Below are positions 1 to 6,938 of a stretch of DNA of 13,000 bases, piece after piece. How positions within the stretch are numbered: position 1 is the first letter of the stretch; every line of letters begins with the position of its first letter. The position numbers were made by a program, and so were the translations under genes. This stretch comes from JAJZQD01 sp021847735 (GTDB lineage Bacteria; Bacillota; Thermincolia; Thermincolales; UBA2595): the NCBI GenBank assembly GCA_027324025.1, contig DAHVYW010000061.1:1-13000 (forward strand), read 5' to 3'. The notes under the pieces are model-generated. The model was not told where the DNA came from. It did no database searches and saw nothing but the letters and a program-made list of their open reading frames with translations.

Positions 1-291
1 GATTCTGACAGTGACCCTGAAACTATTAACGCAAAGTTTATATCGGACATTATGTCTAAAGACTGGGGATTTTATTACACCGCAACTACTAATTTGAATA
101 AGGTCAAGCAATTTGCCGTTCAATATTCGGTTCTGGACGCTAAAGAGTTAGAACACGTTAATCGCCAGGTAGATTTATTACTCGAGCGGATAGAATCAGT
201 TCCCAAAAGTATGAAATGGAAAGCGAGGTCCATGGTAGGGACCAAAGTAAAATGGTACCAAAACCCCGGGGAAGAATATCGTGAGGTTTGA
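1..291 (+). CDS. 3' end of an unrecognised gene (C-terminal 96 residues)
   Basis: The frame is open from base 1 to a TGA at 289-291, so the window cuts off the start of this gene. There is a Met codon at 52, but the frame runs upstream of it with no stop and I see no ribosome binding site there, so it is probably internal. The visible 96 residues are mostly polar and predicted helical in the middle (around DAKELEHVNRQVDLLLERI), and end in a basic, aromatic tail (KWKARSMVGTKVKWYQNPGE). I see no transmembrane segment, cysteine cluster or nucleotide-binding motif. I do not recognise the family. It ends 14 bases before the ATG of the next dehydrogenase, so the two are probably co-transcribed. Confidence 0.6.
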   Translation, partial: DSDSDPETINAKFISDIMSKDWGFYYTATTNLNKVKQFAVQYSVLDAKELEHVNRQVDLLLERIESVPKSMKWKARSMVGTKVKWYQNPGEEYREV

Positions 292-305
292 AAGGAGTTT
301 TTCGA

Positions 306-1082
306 ATGGCAAGGTTAGAGGGTAAAGTGGCCATAGTAACTGGCGGAGCTTTAGGAATTGGGGAAGCTGATGCAAGATTATTTGCAGAAGAAGGGGCAAA
401 AGTAGTAATTGCCGATATCAACGAAGTGGCTGGGAAAAAGGTTGTTGAAGAAATTAAGAAGAAGAATGGTGAGGCTATTTTCCTAAAACTAGATGTAAGT
501 AAGGAAGAAGACTGGCAAAGCGTGATTGAGGCCACGATAGCGAAGTACGGTAAATTAAATGTTTTGGTCAATAACGCAGGGGTTTCATTAGGTAAAAATA
601 TTGAAGATACTTCACTGGCAGATTGGAATTGGATTATGAGTATAAACGCAACAGGTGTTTTCTTGGGTACTAAATATGCAATTCAGTATATGAAAAACTG
701 CGGGGAACCATGTTCCATAATTAATAGATCGTCGATTGACGGTCAGGTTGGTGAAGCAGGGTTGGCGGCATATTGTGCCTCAAAAGGAGCCGTAACAATT
801 CTAACTAAATCGGCGGCTTTACACTGTGGTGAAAAGAAATACAAAATCCGTATTAACTCAGTCCATCCTGCCTATGTTCATACTGCACTAACAGAAAAGG
901 AAGCCGAGGATTCTGGGCTCGAGGCCAAAGAGTACTTCAAGAAGGTTGGAGAACTACATCCTATTGGCTACATTGGTGAACCTATTGACATTGCTTACGC
1001 CGATTTATACCTGGCATCTGACGAGTCAAAATTTGTCACCGGATCTGAACTAACGATTGACGGTGGGTGGACCGCCCAATAA
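306..1082 (+). CDS. Short-chain dehydrogenase/reductase (SDR), NAD-type, substrate unknown
   Basis: A classical SDR of 258 residues, the usual length, expected to be a cytosolic NAD(P)-dependent oxidoreductase acting on an alcohol or ketone. The cofactor motif TGGALGIG is at 12-19. Asp37 at the end of the second strand favours NAD over NADP. NNAG is at 89-92. The catalytic set is Asn114, Ser143, Tyr156 and Lys160 (YCASK). The C-terminus has the normal VTGSELTIDGG. I chose the ATG at 306 over the in-frame TTG at 288 because AAAGGAG at 291-297 sits 8 bases before it and SDRs start at about this point. The residue before the catalytic serine pair is Arg (INRSS) where a hydrophobic residue is common. 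It resembles cyclic-alcohol and 3-oxoacyl reductases, but those families cannot be told apart by eye. Confidence 0.9.
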   Translation: MARLEGKVAIVTGGALGIGEADARLFAEEGAKVVIADINEVAGKKVVEEIKKKNGEAIFLKLDVSKEEDWQSVIEATIAKYGKLNVLVNNAGVSLGKNIEDTSLADWNWIMSINATGVFLGTKYAIQYMKNCGEPCSIINRSSIDGQVGEAGLAAYCASKGAVTILTKSAALHCGEKKYKIRINSVHPAYVHTALTEKEAEDSGLEAKEYFKKVGELHPIGYIGEPIDIAYADLYLASDESKFVTGSELTIDGGWTAQ

Positions 1083-1147
1083 CATGGCTGTTATTCATAC
1101 GATTTTTAGCTAATAGGAATTGAGATCCTAGAAAGGAGTATTTAGGC

Positions 1148-1939
1148 ATGGCGATATTATCGGGTAAGGTAGCTTTTGTCACGGGTGCAGCAATGGGAAA
1201 TGGCGAAGGGATAGCTCGGGTGCTGGCTGAAAAGGGTGCTAAAGTGATTTTAACAGATGTCTCAGATCTTGTTTTTGCGACAGCAGACGACATAAAAATC
1301 AAAGGGTTTGATGCCATTGGATTCAAAATGGACGTTACTAAAACAACAGAAGTCAACAATGTTGTTGACAGGGTTCTTGAGCAATTTGGCAGGATCGATA
1401 TTTTGGTCAACAATGCAGGGGTAATAAAGTTAGCAAATTTTTTGGAGATGAGTGACGAAGTTCGGGATTTTCAATTCGGGGTTAATGTTTTCGGCTTATG
1501 GAATTGTACGAAGGCAATTCTTCCCAATATGATTAAGCAAAAGCATGGAAAGATAGTAAACATGTCCTCCGTAACTGGGCCAATGGTTGCAGACGAGGGT
1601 GAGACCGCTTATGCAGCTACCAAGGCAGCAATTTGGGGATTTACCAAGGCCCTGGCTCGCGAGGTAGCAAAAAATAGTATAACCGTTAACGCTGTCTGCC
1701 CGGGCTATATTTTAACACCCATGGCAAAACAAATCGCAGTAGAATCCAACCCCAGTGATGCAGATTCTGTAATTGAACAAATAGCGGGCGGAGTACCAGT
1801 AGGAAGGTTGGGAACTATTGAGGAGATAGGTTATTCGGTTGCCTTTTTAGCCTCTGATGAAGCAAATTATATTACGGGAACACAAATCGTTATCGATGGG
1901 GGCAGCACATTACCAGAGACGGTTTCTGTCGGTGTTTAA
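1148..1939 (+). CDS. Short-chain dehydrogenase/reductase (SDR), second copy, substrate unknown
   Basis: A second classical SDR of 263 residues. The ATG is preceded by AAAGGAG at 1132-1138, 9 bases away. The cofactor motif is TGAAMGNG at 12-19, with Asn where most members have Ile (GxG part GNG rather than GIG). Asp37 again suggests NAD. NNAG is at 88-91. The catalytic residues are Asn113, Ser141, Tyr155 and Lys159 (YAATK), followed by a typical PG motif (CPGYILTP) and the C-terminal YITGTQIVIDGG. It is clearly diverged from the SDR just upstream, so the pair is not a recent duplication. Two SDRs in a row suggest consecutive or alternative steps on one substrate, for example degradation of an alcohol or hydroxyacid, but this is inference. 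It is 65 bases from the previous gene. Confidence 0.9.
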   Translation: MAILSGKVAFVTGAAMGNGEGIARVLAEKGAKVILTDVSDLVFATADDIKIKGFDAIGFKMDVTKTTEVNNVVDRVLEQFGRIDILVNNAGVIKLANFLEMSDEVRDFQFGVNVFGLWNCTKAILPNMIKQKHGKIVNMSSVTGPMVADEGETAYAATKAAIWGFTKALAREVAKNSITVNAVCPGYILTPMAKQIAVESNPSDADSVIEQIAGGVPVGRLGTIEEIGYSVAFLASDEANYITGTQIVIDGGSTLPETVSVGV

Positions 1940-1954
1940 AACCCTAGTGAACTC

Positions 1955-2046
1955 GTTCAGCTAAAGCTGAACATCGAAACTTCAGTGGGGGACTCTACCC
2001 CCACTGAAGCAGAAAAGTGGAAACTCCACCTAATAGAAGGTGGAGT
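1955..2046. repeat. Array of three hairpins in the spacer between the SDR genes and the ywlG-like gene
   Basis: Three inverted repeats follow one another. Stem 1: 1955-1961 with 1966-1972 (7 bp, loop TAAA). Stem 2: 1980-1991 with 1998-2009, a perfect 12-bp stem (CTTCAGTGGGGG) with a 6-base loop. Stem 3: 2023-2030 with 2039-2046 (8 bp, ACTCCACC). None is followed by a T-run on either strand, so they are not ordinary intrinsic terminators. Strong stems like these occur at ends of IS200/IS605-type elements and small palindromic non-autonomous elements. No transposase is present, so that identity is only a suggestion. A folded leader of the next gene is another possibility. Confidence 0.55.
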
Positions 2047-2119
2047 CTTGGAATTGGGATGAAAGAGACTGGTCCTCTGGCCAAACAGCAACAAAAAAGT
2101 ATTGTGGGGAGTCTTTAAA

Positions 2120-2758
2120 ATGGGAGAACTGAGCAAAATAAAAGCAAAACCCGAAGAATTGAAACTGATTCAGGAACAGTTGCAAACAGCGCTTCAAGAG
2201 CTGCTTGCCGCTGCTAACCTAAACCCGGGAAATATTCTGGTGATCGGGTGCAGCACAAGTGAGATAACCGGCCAAAGAATTGGGTCAGCTTCAAGCTTGG
2301 AGATTGCTGCAGCTATGATGGATGTGATGCTGCCGGTAATTAAAGGAAATAATCTTTACTTGGCTGTCCAATGTTGCGAACATTTAAACCGGGCACTGGT
2401 GGTGGAAGAAGAATGTGCCGAAAAATACGGGCTTGAGGTTGTCTCTGTGGTACCCCACCCAACAGCCGGCGGGTCTTTGGCTGCAACAGCCATGGACATG
2501 TATGCAAACCCGGTGGTTGTTGAAACTATCGTTGCCCACGCCGGGTTGGACATAGGTGACACCTTTATCGGAATGCATTTAAAAAGGGTAGCTATACCTG
2601 TGCGTTTGGGCATAAAAGAAATTGGAAAAGCGCATCTGACTGCGGCCCGGGTCCGGCCTAAACTTATCGGTGGAGAAAGAGCCAAGTACACTCGGGAGTT
2701 CCCCTCATCTGAAAAACGGGTAGTAACAGTTGTTGAAAACGCCGTTTTAAGCAGCTAA
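2120..2758 (+). CDS. YwlG / UPF0340 (TIGR01440) family protein
   Basis: A cytosolic protein of 212 residues that I recognise as the UPF0340 family (Bacillus subtilis YwlG). Conserved stretches include VIGCSTSEITGQRIG, QCCEHLNRALVVEEE, VPHPTAGGS and ARVRPKLIGGERAKY. Family length is about 180-210 residues, so it is complete. The biochemical function of the family is not established to my knowledge. I use the ATG at 2120, with GGGGAG at 2106-2111 eight bases before it, rather than the in-frame TTG at 2102, which would place the ribosome binding site inside the gene. In B. subtilis ywlG lies next to glyA (serine hydroxymethyltransferase, a PLP enzyme of glycine metabolism). Here it precedes pdxS and the gcv operon, so a link to PLP or glycine metabolism is plausible but unproven. 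Confidence 0.85.
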   Translation: MGELSKIKAKPEELKLIQEQLQTALQELLAAANLNPGNILVIGCSTSEITGQRIGSASSLEIAAAMMDVMLPVIKGNNLYLAVQCCEHLNRALVVEEECAEKYGLEVVSVVPHPTAGGSLAATAMDMYANPVVVETIVAHAGLDIGDTFIGMHLKRVAIPVRLGIKEIGKAHLTAARVRPKLIGGERAKYTREFPSSEKRVVTVVENAVLSS

Positions 2759-2798
2759 AGAAAAAAGAGTAAGTTTGATACAATGAGGGGGAACGGTT

Positions 2799-3683
2799 GT
2801 GACTGAGAAGGGTACTTGGAAACTGAAAAAAGGTTTAGCGGAAATGCTCAAGGGCGGGGTTATCATGGATGTGACGACACCTGAGCAGGCAAGAATCGCG
2901 GAAGAAGCCGGCGCGTGTGCGGTAATGGCATTGGAACGGGTGCCAGCTGATATACGTGCCAACGGTGGTGTAGCGAGGATGGCCGACCCGACCATTGTCC
3001 ATCAAGTACTTGATGCCGTAACAATACCTGTTATGGCCAAGGCGCGGATAGGCCACTTCGTGGAAGCACAAATTTTACAGGAACTTGGCATTGATTACAT
3101 AGATGAAAGCGAAGTTTTGACACCGGCGGATGAGGAATTCCATATTGACAAGCACCAATTTAAAGTTCCCTTTGTGTGCGGCGCCCGTAACCTGGGTGAA
3201 GCCTTGCGCCGGATCGGTGAAGGTGCCGCGATGATCAGGACAAAAGGTGAACCGGGCACCGGCAATGTGGTGGAGGCCGTCCGCCACATGAGAAGGGTAA
3301 TGGGGGAGATACGCCGTTTGCAAAACCTCCCCAAAGAAGAATTGATGACTGCGGCCAAAGACATGGGTGCGCCTTATGACCTGGTTGTTGAGGTGGCAGA
3401 GGCGGGAAAGCTTCCCGTAGTGAACTTTGCCGCCGGAGGAATCGCCACACCGGCAGACGCCGCTTTAATGATGCAGTTGGGCTGCGATGGGGTTTTTGTC
3501 GGGTCAGGTATTTTTAAATCCACGGACCCTGCCGCTCGCGCTAAATCAATTGTTGCGGCCACAACGCACTTCAATGACCCGCAAATATTGGCTGAAGTAT
3601 CGAGCGGTTTAGGTGAAGCTATGCCTGGTCTCGATATTTCCAAAATTCCGGATAAAGAGCGGATGCAAGAGCGCGGCTGGTAA
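2799..3683 (+). CDS. pdxS: Pyridoxal 5'-phosphate synthase, lyase/synthase subunit PdxS
   Basis: This is the synthase subunit of the DXP-independent vitamin B6 route. It makes pyridoxal 5'-phosphate from a pentose 5-phosphate, glyceraldehyde 3-phosphate and ammonia, which PdxT normally supplies from glutamine. At 294 residues it is full length. The known active-site residues are at their usual numbers: Asp24 (GGVIMDV), Lys81 (MAKARIGH) and Lys149 (RTKGEPGTGN). The barrel and the late phosphate-binding region (FAAGGIATPADAA, GCDGVFVGSGIF) are intact. The start is GTG with GAGGGGGA at 2785-2792 just upstream. It lies 40 bases after the ywlG-like gene and is probably co-transcribed with it. No pdxT follows; the next element is a glycine riboswitch. 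Its product is the cofactor of the GcvP proteins encoded downstream. Confidence 0.97.
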   Translation: MTEKGTWKLKKGLAEMLKGGVIMDVTTPEQARIAEEAGACAVMALERVPADIRANGGVARMADPTIVHQVLDAVTIPVMAKARIGHFVEAQILQELGIDYIDESEVLTPADEEFHIDKHQFKVPFVCGARNLGEALRRIGEGAAMIRTKGEPGTGNVVEAVRHMRRVMGEIRRLQNLPKEELMTAAKDMGAPYDLVVEVAEAGKLPVVNFAAGGIATPADAALMMQLGCDGVFVGSGIFKSTDPAARAKSIVAATTHFNDPQILAEVSSGLGEAMPGLDISKIPDKERMQERGW

Positions 3684-3735
3684 AACACGGTTTCTTAATA
3701 TAAGATATTTTTCTGTTACCGGATAATTGAATACT

Positions 3736-3932
3736 GCCGGAAGATGACTGCGGGAGAGACCTTACCAAGGTAAGGCGCCGAAGGAGAAAAAGTCAGCTCG
3801 CTAACTGTCTTGAAACTCTCAGGCAAAAGAACTGCAGCCGGACGGGACTCTGGAGAGATCCCAATTGTATTAAATGGGACACCAAAGGGGTAGCTTCTTT
3901 GAGAAGTGAATCTCTCAGGTTAAAGGACAGAG
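3736..3932 (+). promoter_or_regulatory. Tandem (two-aptamer) glycine riboswitch controlling the gcv operon
   Basis: Two glycine aptamers lie head to tail in the gap before gcvT. Aptamer I: closing stem CTGC 3748-3751 with GCAG 3834-3837, inner stem GAGAG 3754-3758 with CTCTC 3816-3820, a 7-bp side hairpin 3760-3775, and the conserved CTCTCAGGCAAAAG from 3816. Aptamer II: closing stem CTCTG 3848-3852 with CAGAG 3928-3932, inner stem GAGAG 3853-3857 with CTCTC 3912-3916, and CTCTCAGGTTAAAGG from 3912. CCGG at 3737-3740 can pair with 3838-3841 outside stem I, matching the leader-linker (kink-turn) helix of the class. It should sense glycine and turn on the cleavage genes. A GATAAT at 3722-3727 could be the -10 of its promoter, but I see no good -35. 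Confidence 0.95.
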
Positions 3933-3968
3933 GAAACAGCAAATTATGCCCGTTTCTTCTGTTTTTTT
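3928..3968 (+). terminator. Riboswitch-controlled intrinsic terminator
   Basis: Bases 3928-3937 (CAGAGGAAAC) pair with 3952-3961 (GTTTCTTCTG) in a 10-bp stem with one G-U pair, followed directly by seven T at 3962-3968. The first five bases of the stem, CAGAG 3928-3932, are the same bases that close aptamer II. The two structures therefore exclude each other. Glycine binding should hold CAGAG in the aptamer and allow read-through into gcvT, which makes this an ON switch, as known for gcvT riboswitches of Bacillus. The direction is inferred from the overlap. Confidence 0.9.
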
Positions 3969-4024
3969 ATATTCCACGAACGGTCTGTTTACAATAACAT
4001 ATAAATTAAGGAGGCTGAAGAACA

Positions 4025-5122
4025 GTGACAAACCTTAAGCGTACCCCGCTTTACGATGCCCATGTCAAAGCAGGTGCCAAACTGGTGGAATTTGGCGGGT
4101 GGGAAATGCCTGTTCAGTATGCAGGTATTATTGAGGAACATAAGGCATGCCGTGAGGCTGCAGGGATTTTCGATGTTTCCCACATGGGTGAAATTGATGT
4201 ATCAGGACCCGACGCATTAAAATTCGTAAACAAATTAATTACTAATGATGCCGCAAAAATGCAAATTAAACAATGCCTTTACAGCCCGATGTGTTATGAA
4301 ACCGGCGGGGCAGTGGATGACCTCCTGGTTTACAAGATGGCAGACGACCATTACTACATAGTGGTTAATGCCTCCAATACTGATAAGGATTTTGAGTGGT
4401 TCTTACAAAACGCCAAGGGCCAGAATGTGAAGGTTGATAACATTTCTCTTGAAACTGCTCAAATTGCAGTTCAGGGTCCTAAGGCGGAAGCCATTCTGCA
4501 AAGGATAACTGACCTGGATCTTTCCACATTGAAATATTATTGGTTTGATTACGGTAAAGTAGATGGAGTAGACGCCATAGTTTCCCGTACGGGATACACC
4601 GGTGAGGACGGATTTGAGGTCTATGTAAAGCCGGAGGCTGCTACCCGGGTTTGGGACAAAATAATAGATACAGGAAAGGGGGACGGACTTGTACCGGTTG
4701 GCTTAGGTGCCAGAGACACTTTGCGTTTGGAGGCCAGGTTACCACTTTACGGTCATGAAATGTCCGCAGACATAAACCCTTTGGAAGCGGGGCTCGGTAT
4801 CTTTGTCAAAGTGAATAAGGTTGAATTTAACGGAAAAGCTGCTTTGGTCAAACAAAAGGAAGAAGGTTTGCATAGAAAGGTCGTTGGTTTCGAAATGGTC
4901 GGCAGGGGTATTCCCCGGAGCCACTACCCAGTCAAAAAGGACGACAAGGTTATCGGATTGGTTACGAGTGGTTCCTTTGCCCCGGCACTTAACAAAAACA
5001 TTGGGCTGGCTATTGTGAAAGCAGAATATTCGGCAATAGACACTGAATTTGAAATTGAAATAAGGGGCAAAGGTGTTGTGGCAAAGGTTATCAAAACACC
5101 ATTTTATATAAGGAAGAAGTAG
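4025..5122 (+). CDS. gcvT: Glycine cleavage system T protein (aminomethyltransferase)
   Basis: T protein transfers the methylene unit from the aminomethyl-lipoyl arm of GcvH to tetrahydrofolate, giving 5,10-methylene-THF and releasing ammonia. At 365 residues it is a normal length. Family marks are FGGWEMPVQY (23-32), DVSHMGE (50-56), the acidic pair in GGAVDDLLVY (Asp98/Asp99, which includes the conserved catalytic aspartate region), GYTGEDGFEVY and GLGARDTLRLEARLPLYGHE, followed by the C-terminal barrel with VTSGSFAPALNKNIGLA. The start is GTG at 4025 with AAGGAGG at 4008-4014, 10 bases upstream. It is the first gene after the glycine riboswitch and its terminator, so its expression should rise with glycine. 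gcvH follows after 63 bases. Confidence 0.98.
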   Translation: MTNLKRTPLYDAHVKAGAKLVEFGGWEMPVQYAGIIEEHKACREAAGIFDVSHMGEIDVSGPDALKFVNKLITNDAAKMQIKQCLYSPMCYETGGAVDDLLVYKMADDHYYIVVNASNTDKDFEWFLQNAKGQNVKVDNISLETAQIAVQGPKAEAILQRITDLDLSTLKYYWFDYGKVDGVDAIVSRTGYTGEDGFEVYVKPEAATRVWDKIIDTGKGDGLVPVGLGARDTLRLEARLPLYGHEMSADINPLEAGLGIFVKVNKVEFNGKAALVKQKEEGLHRKVVGFEMVGRGIPRSHYPVKKDDKVIGLVTSGSFAPALNKNIGLAIVKAEYSAIDTEFEIEIRGKGVVAKVIKTPFYIRKK

Positions 5123-5185
5123 AAAAAACAAATTAATTGAGGTTTGTAGTCAAAATTAAAAAATACGACAAAGGAGGAAAATACA

Positions 5186-5584
5186 ATGGAAAATAAATTC
5201 GAAAATCCCAAGGACTTAAAGTACACCAAAGATCATGAATGGGTGAGGGTTGAAGGGAACAAAGCTGTTATTGGAATAACTGATACAGCACAAAGTCTTT
5301 TAGGCGACGTGGTTTTTGTTGAACTGCCGGAAGTCGGCGCAGAGTACAGCGCTCATGATTCCGTTGCCAGTATTGAATCAGTCAAGGCAGTATCAGATGT
5401 ATTTACTCCTGTAGGCGGGAAAGTAGTAGAAGTGAATTTCGAACTGGAGAACTCGCCTGACGTTGTTAATAAAAGCGCGTTTGGCGACGGCTGGATCGCA
5501 GTTATAGAAATGTCCGACCCCAGTGAACTGGATAGTTTGATGAGTGTTGAAGAGTATGGCCGGTTTTTGGCGGAGGGTGAATAA
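5186..5584 (+). CDS. gcvH: Glycine cleavage system H protein (lipoyl carrier)
   Basis: H protein is the small lipoylated shuttle that carries the aminomethyl group from P to T protein and is reoxidised by L protein. It has 132 residues, usual for the family (about 125-135). The lipoylation site is Lys67 in SIESVKAVSD. DHEWVRVEG near the N-terminus and FGDGWIAVIEMSDPSELDSLMS near the C-terminus are standard. The ATG has a strong AAGGAGG at 5171-5177, 8 bases upstream. The reading frame ends one base before the gcvPA start. Octanoyl transfer to Lys67 by the LipM-like protein and sulfur insertion by the radical-SAM pair encoded in the same operon would give the active form; this is inferred from context. 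In B. subtilis GcvH is also the relay for lipoylating other enzymes. Confidence 0.98.
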   Translation: MENKFENPKDLKYTKDHEWVRVEGNKAVIGITDTAQSLLGDVVFVELPEVGAEYSAHDSVASIESVKAVSDVFTPVGGKVVEVNFELENSPDVVNKSAFGDGWIAVIEMSDPSELDSLMSVEEYGRFLAEGE

Positions 5585-5585
5585 C

Positions 5586-6938
5586 ATGAATTTCCTACCG
5601 CATACCGAAGAAGATAGGCAGGAAATGTTAAAGACCATAGGCGTCAAATCTATGGAGGAACTTTTTTCAGATGTTCCATCTGAGGTTCTTCTAAACAGGC
5701 CTTTAAACATTCCCGGACCATTGTCGGAACTGGAATTAACCAAACATGTACAGGAACTAAGCAGGAAAAATGGTAATTTAACTGACTATGTATCATTTTT
5801 GGGCGCGGGTTCTTATGACCACTTTATCCCCAGCGCTGTTGACCATATGCTGCTCAGGTCTGAATTCTACACAGCCTATACCCCCTATCAGCCTGAAATC
5901 AGCCAGGGAACACTGATGGCTATCTTTGAATACCAAACCCTGATCTGTGAACTAACCGGCATGGAGACATCTAACGCCTCCATGTATGACGGAGCTACTG
6001 CAATGGCGGAAGCCGCATTGATGGCTTGTGAAAGCCAGCGGAAAAAAAGAATAGTTGTGTCCTCTACCGTCCACCCTGAATACCGCGAAGTATTAAAAAC
6101 TTACGCCGGCGGCCAGGCCATTGAAATAGTAGAGGTCCCATTCGAAAAAGGCACTACTGATCTTAATAAGTTGGATCAATTAGTAGACGATAGTACGGCC
6201 GGAGTTATTATTCAACATCCCAACTTCTTTGGCACCCTTGAAAAAGTTCAGGAAATAAGTGACTTGGTTCATACCAAGGGCGCGTTATATATTGCCGTAG
6301 TGGACCCCATATCACTGGCCATCTTAAAGGCTCCGGCCGGTTACGGTGCCGATATAGTAGTGGGTGAGGGGCAATCCCTCGGGAACCCGGTTAGCTTCGG
6401 GGGACCGCAATTAGGTTTCTTTGCCACTTCAGGTAAACTGATTCGGCGAATGCCCGGCAGGATAGTAGGCCAAACAGTTGACACCCGCGGTCAAAGAGCC
6501 TTTGTTCTTACCATGCAGGCCAGAGAACAGCATATCAGAAGAGAAAAAGCCACGTCCAACATCTGCTCCAATGAAGCATTATGCGCCCTGGCAGCAACAA
6601 TTTACCTCACCATGCTGGGCAAAAAGGGATTGGTAGAAGTAGCTAAGCTCTGTGTGCAAAAAGCAAATTATCTCAAAGACCGCCTGAAAGTTGCCGGCTT
6701 CGAACCGGCTTTTGAAGCTCCTTTCTTTAAGGAATTTGTAGTTAAAACAAACAAACCGGTACATAAAATCAATAAAGCTTTGTTAAGTGACAAGATTATC
6801 GGGGGCTTAAGTCTGGAAAGATTCTATCCCGAGTTAAAGAACAATATGCTCCTCTGTGTAACTGAAAAGAGAACCCAGCACGAGATGGCATCCCTCGTAA
6901 CAGCCATGGTCAAAGCCGAAGGGAGGGGCAAGCAATGA
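5586..6938 (+). CDS. gcvPA: Glycine dehydrogenase (decarboxylating) subunit 1, P-protein N-terminal half
   Basis: This is the alpha half of the split, PLP-dependent P protein. Together with GcvPB it decarboxylates glycine and loads the aminomethyl group on GcvH. It has 450 residues, the usual length. Conserved blocks are FLGAGSYDHFIP (71-82), YTPYQPEISQGTL (98-110), the loop after it with ASMYDGATAMAEA, and QAREQHIRREKATSNICSNEAL. The PLP lysine is not in this half but in GcvPB. I chose the ATG at 5586, with GGAGGG at 5572-5577 eight bases upstream inside the end of gcvH. A longer in-frame TTG at 5544 would overlap gcvH by 41 bases and adds residues foreign to the family. Its stop overlaps the gcvPB start as ATGA, so the two subunits are probably translationally coupled. 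Confidence 0.97.
   Translation: MNFLPHTEEDRQEMLKTIGVKSMEELFSDVPSEVLLNRPLNIPGPLSELELTKHVQELSRKNGNLTDYVSFLGAGSYDHFIPSAVDHMLLRSEFYTAYTPYQPEISQGTLMAIFEYQTLICELTGMETSNASMYDGATAMAEAALMACESQRKKRIVVSSTVHPEYREVLKTYAGGQAIEIVEVPFEKGTTDLNKLDQLVDDSTAGVIIQHPNFFGTLEKVQEISDLVHTKGALYIAVVDPISLAILKAPAGYGADIVVGEGQSLGNPVSFGGPQLGFFATSGKLIRRMPGRIVGQTVDTRGQRAFVLTMQAREQHIRREKATSNICSNEALCALAATIYLTMLGKKGLVEVAKLCVQKANYLKDRLKVAGFEPAFEAPFFKEFVVKTNKPVHKINKALLSDKIIGGLSLERFYPELKNNMLLCVTEKRTQHEMASLVTAMVKAEGRGKQ

Noticed and set aside
158..571. Antisense open frame of 137 codons
   Set aside because: It crosses the end of the first gene and the start of the SDR, has no ribosome binding site and its translation is low-complexity Ser/Ala/Pro typical of a shadow frame.
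1036..1413. Antisense open frame of 125 codons
   Set aside because: It lies opposite two well-supported SDR genes and gives no recognisable protein.
3697..3712. A/T hairpin followed by T as terminator of pdxS
   Set aside because: The stem is only 5 A/T pairs with a 3-base loop, too weak to count on.
4739..5131. Antisense open frame of 130 codons opposite gcvT
   Set aside because: The opposite strand is a clear T protein with intact motifs; this frame is a shadow.
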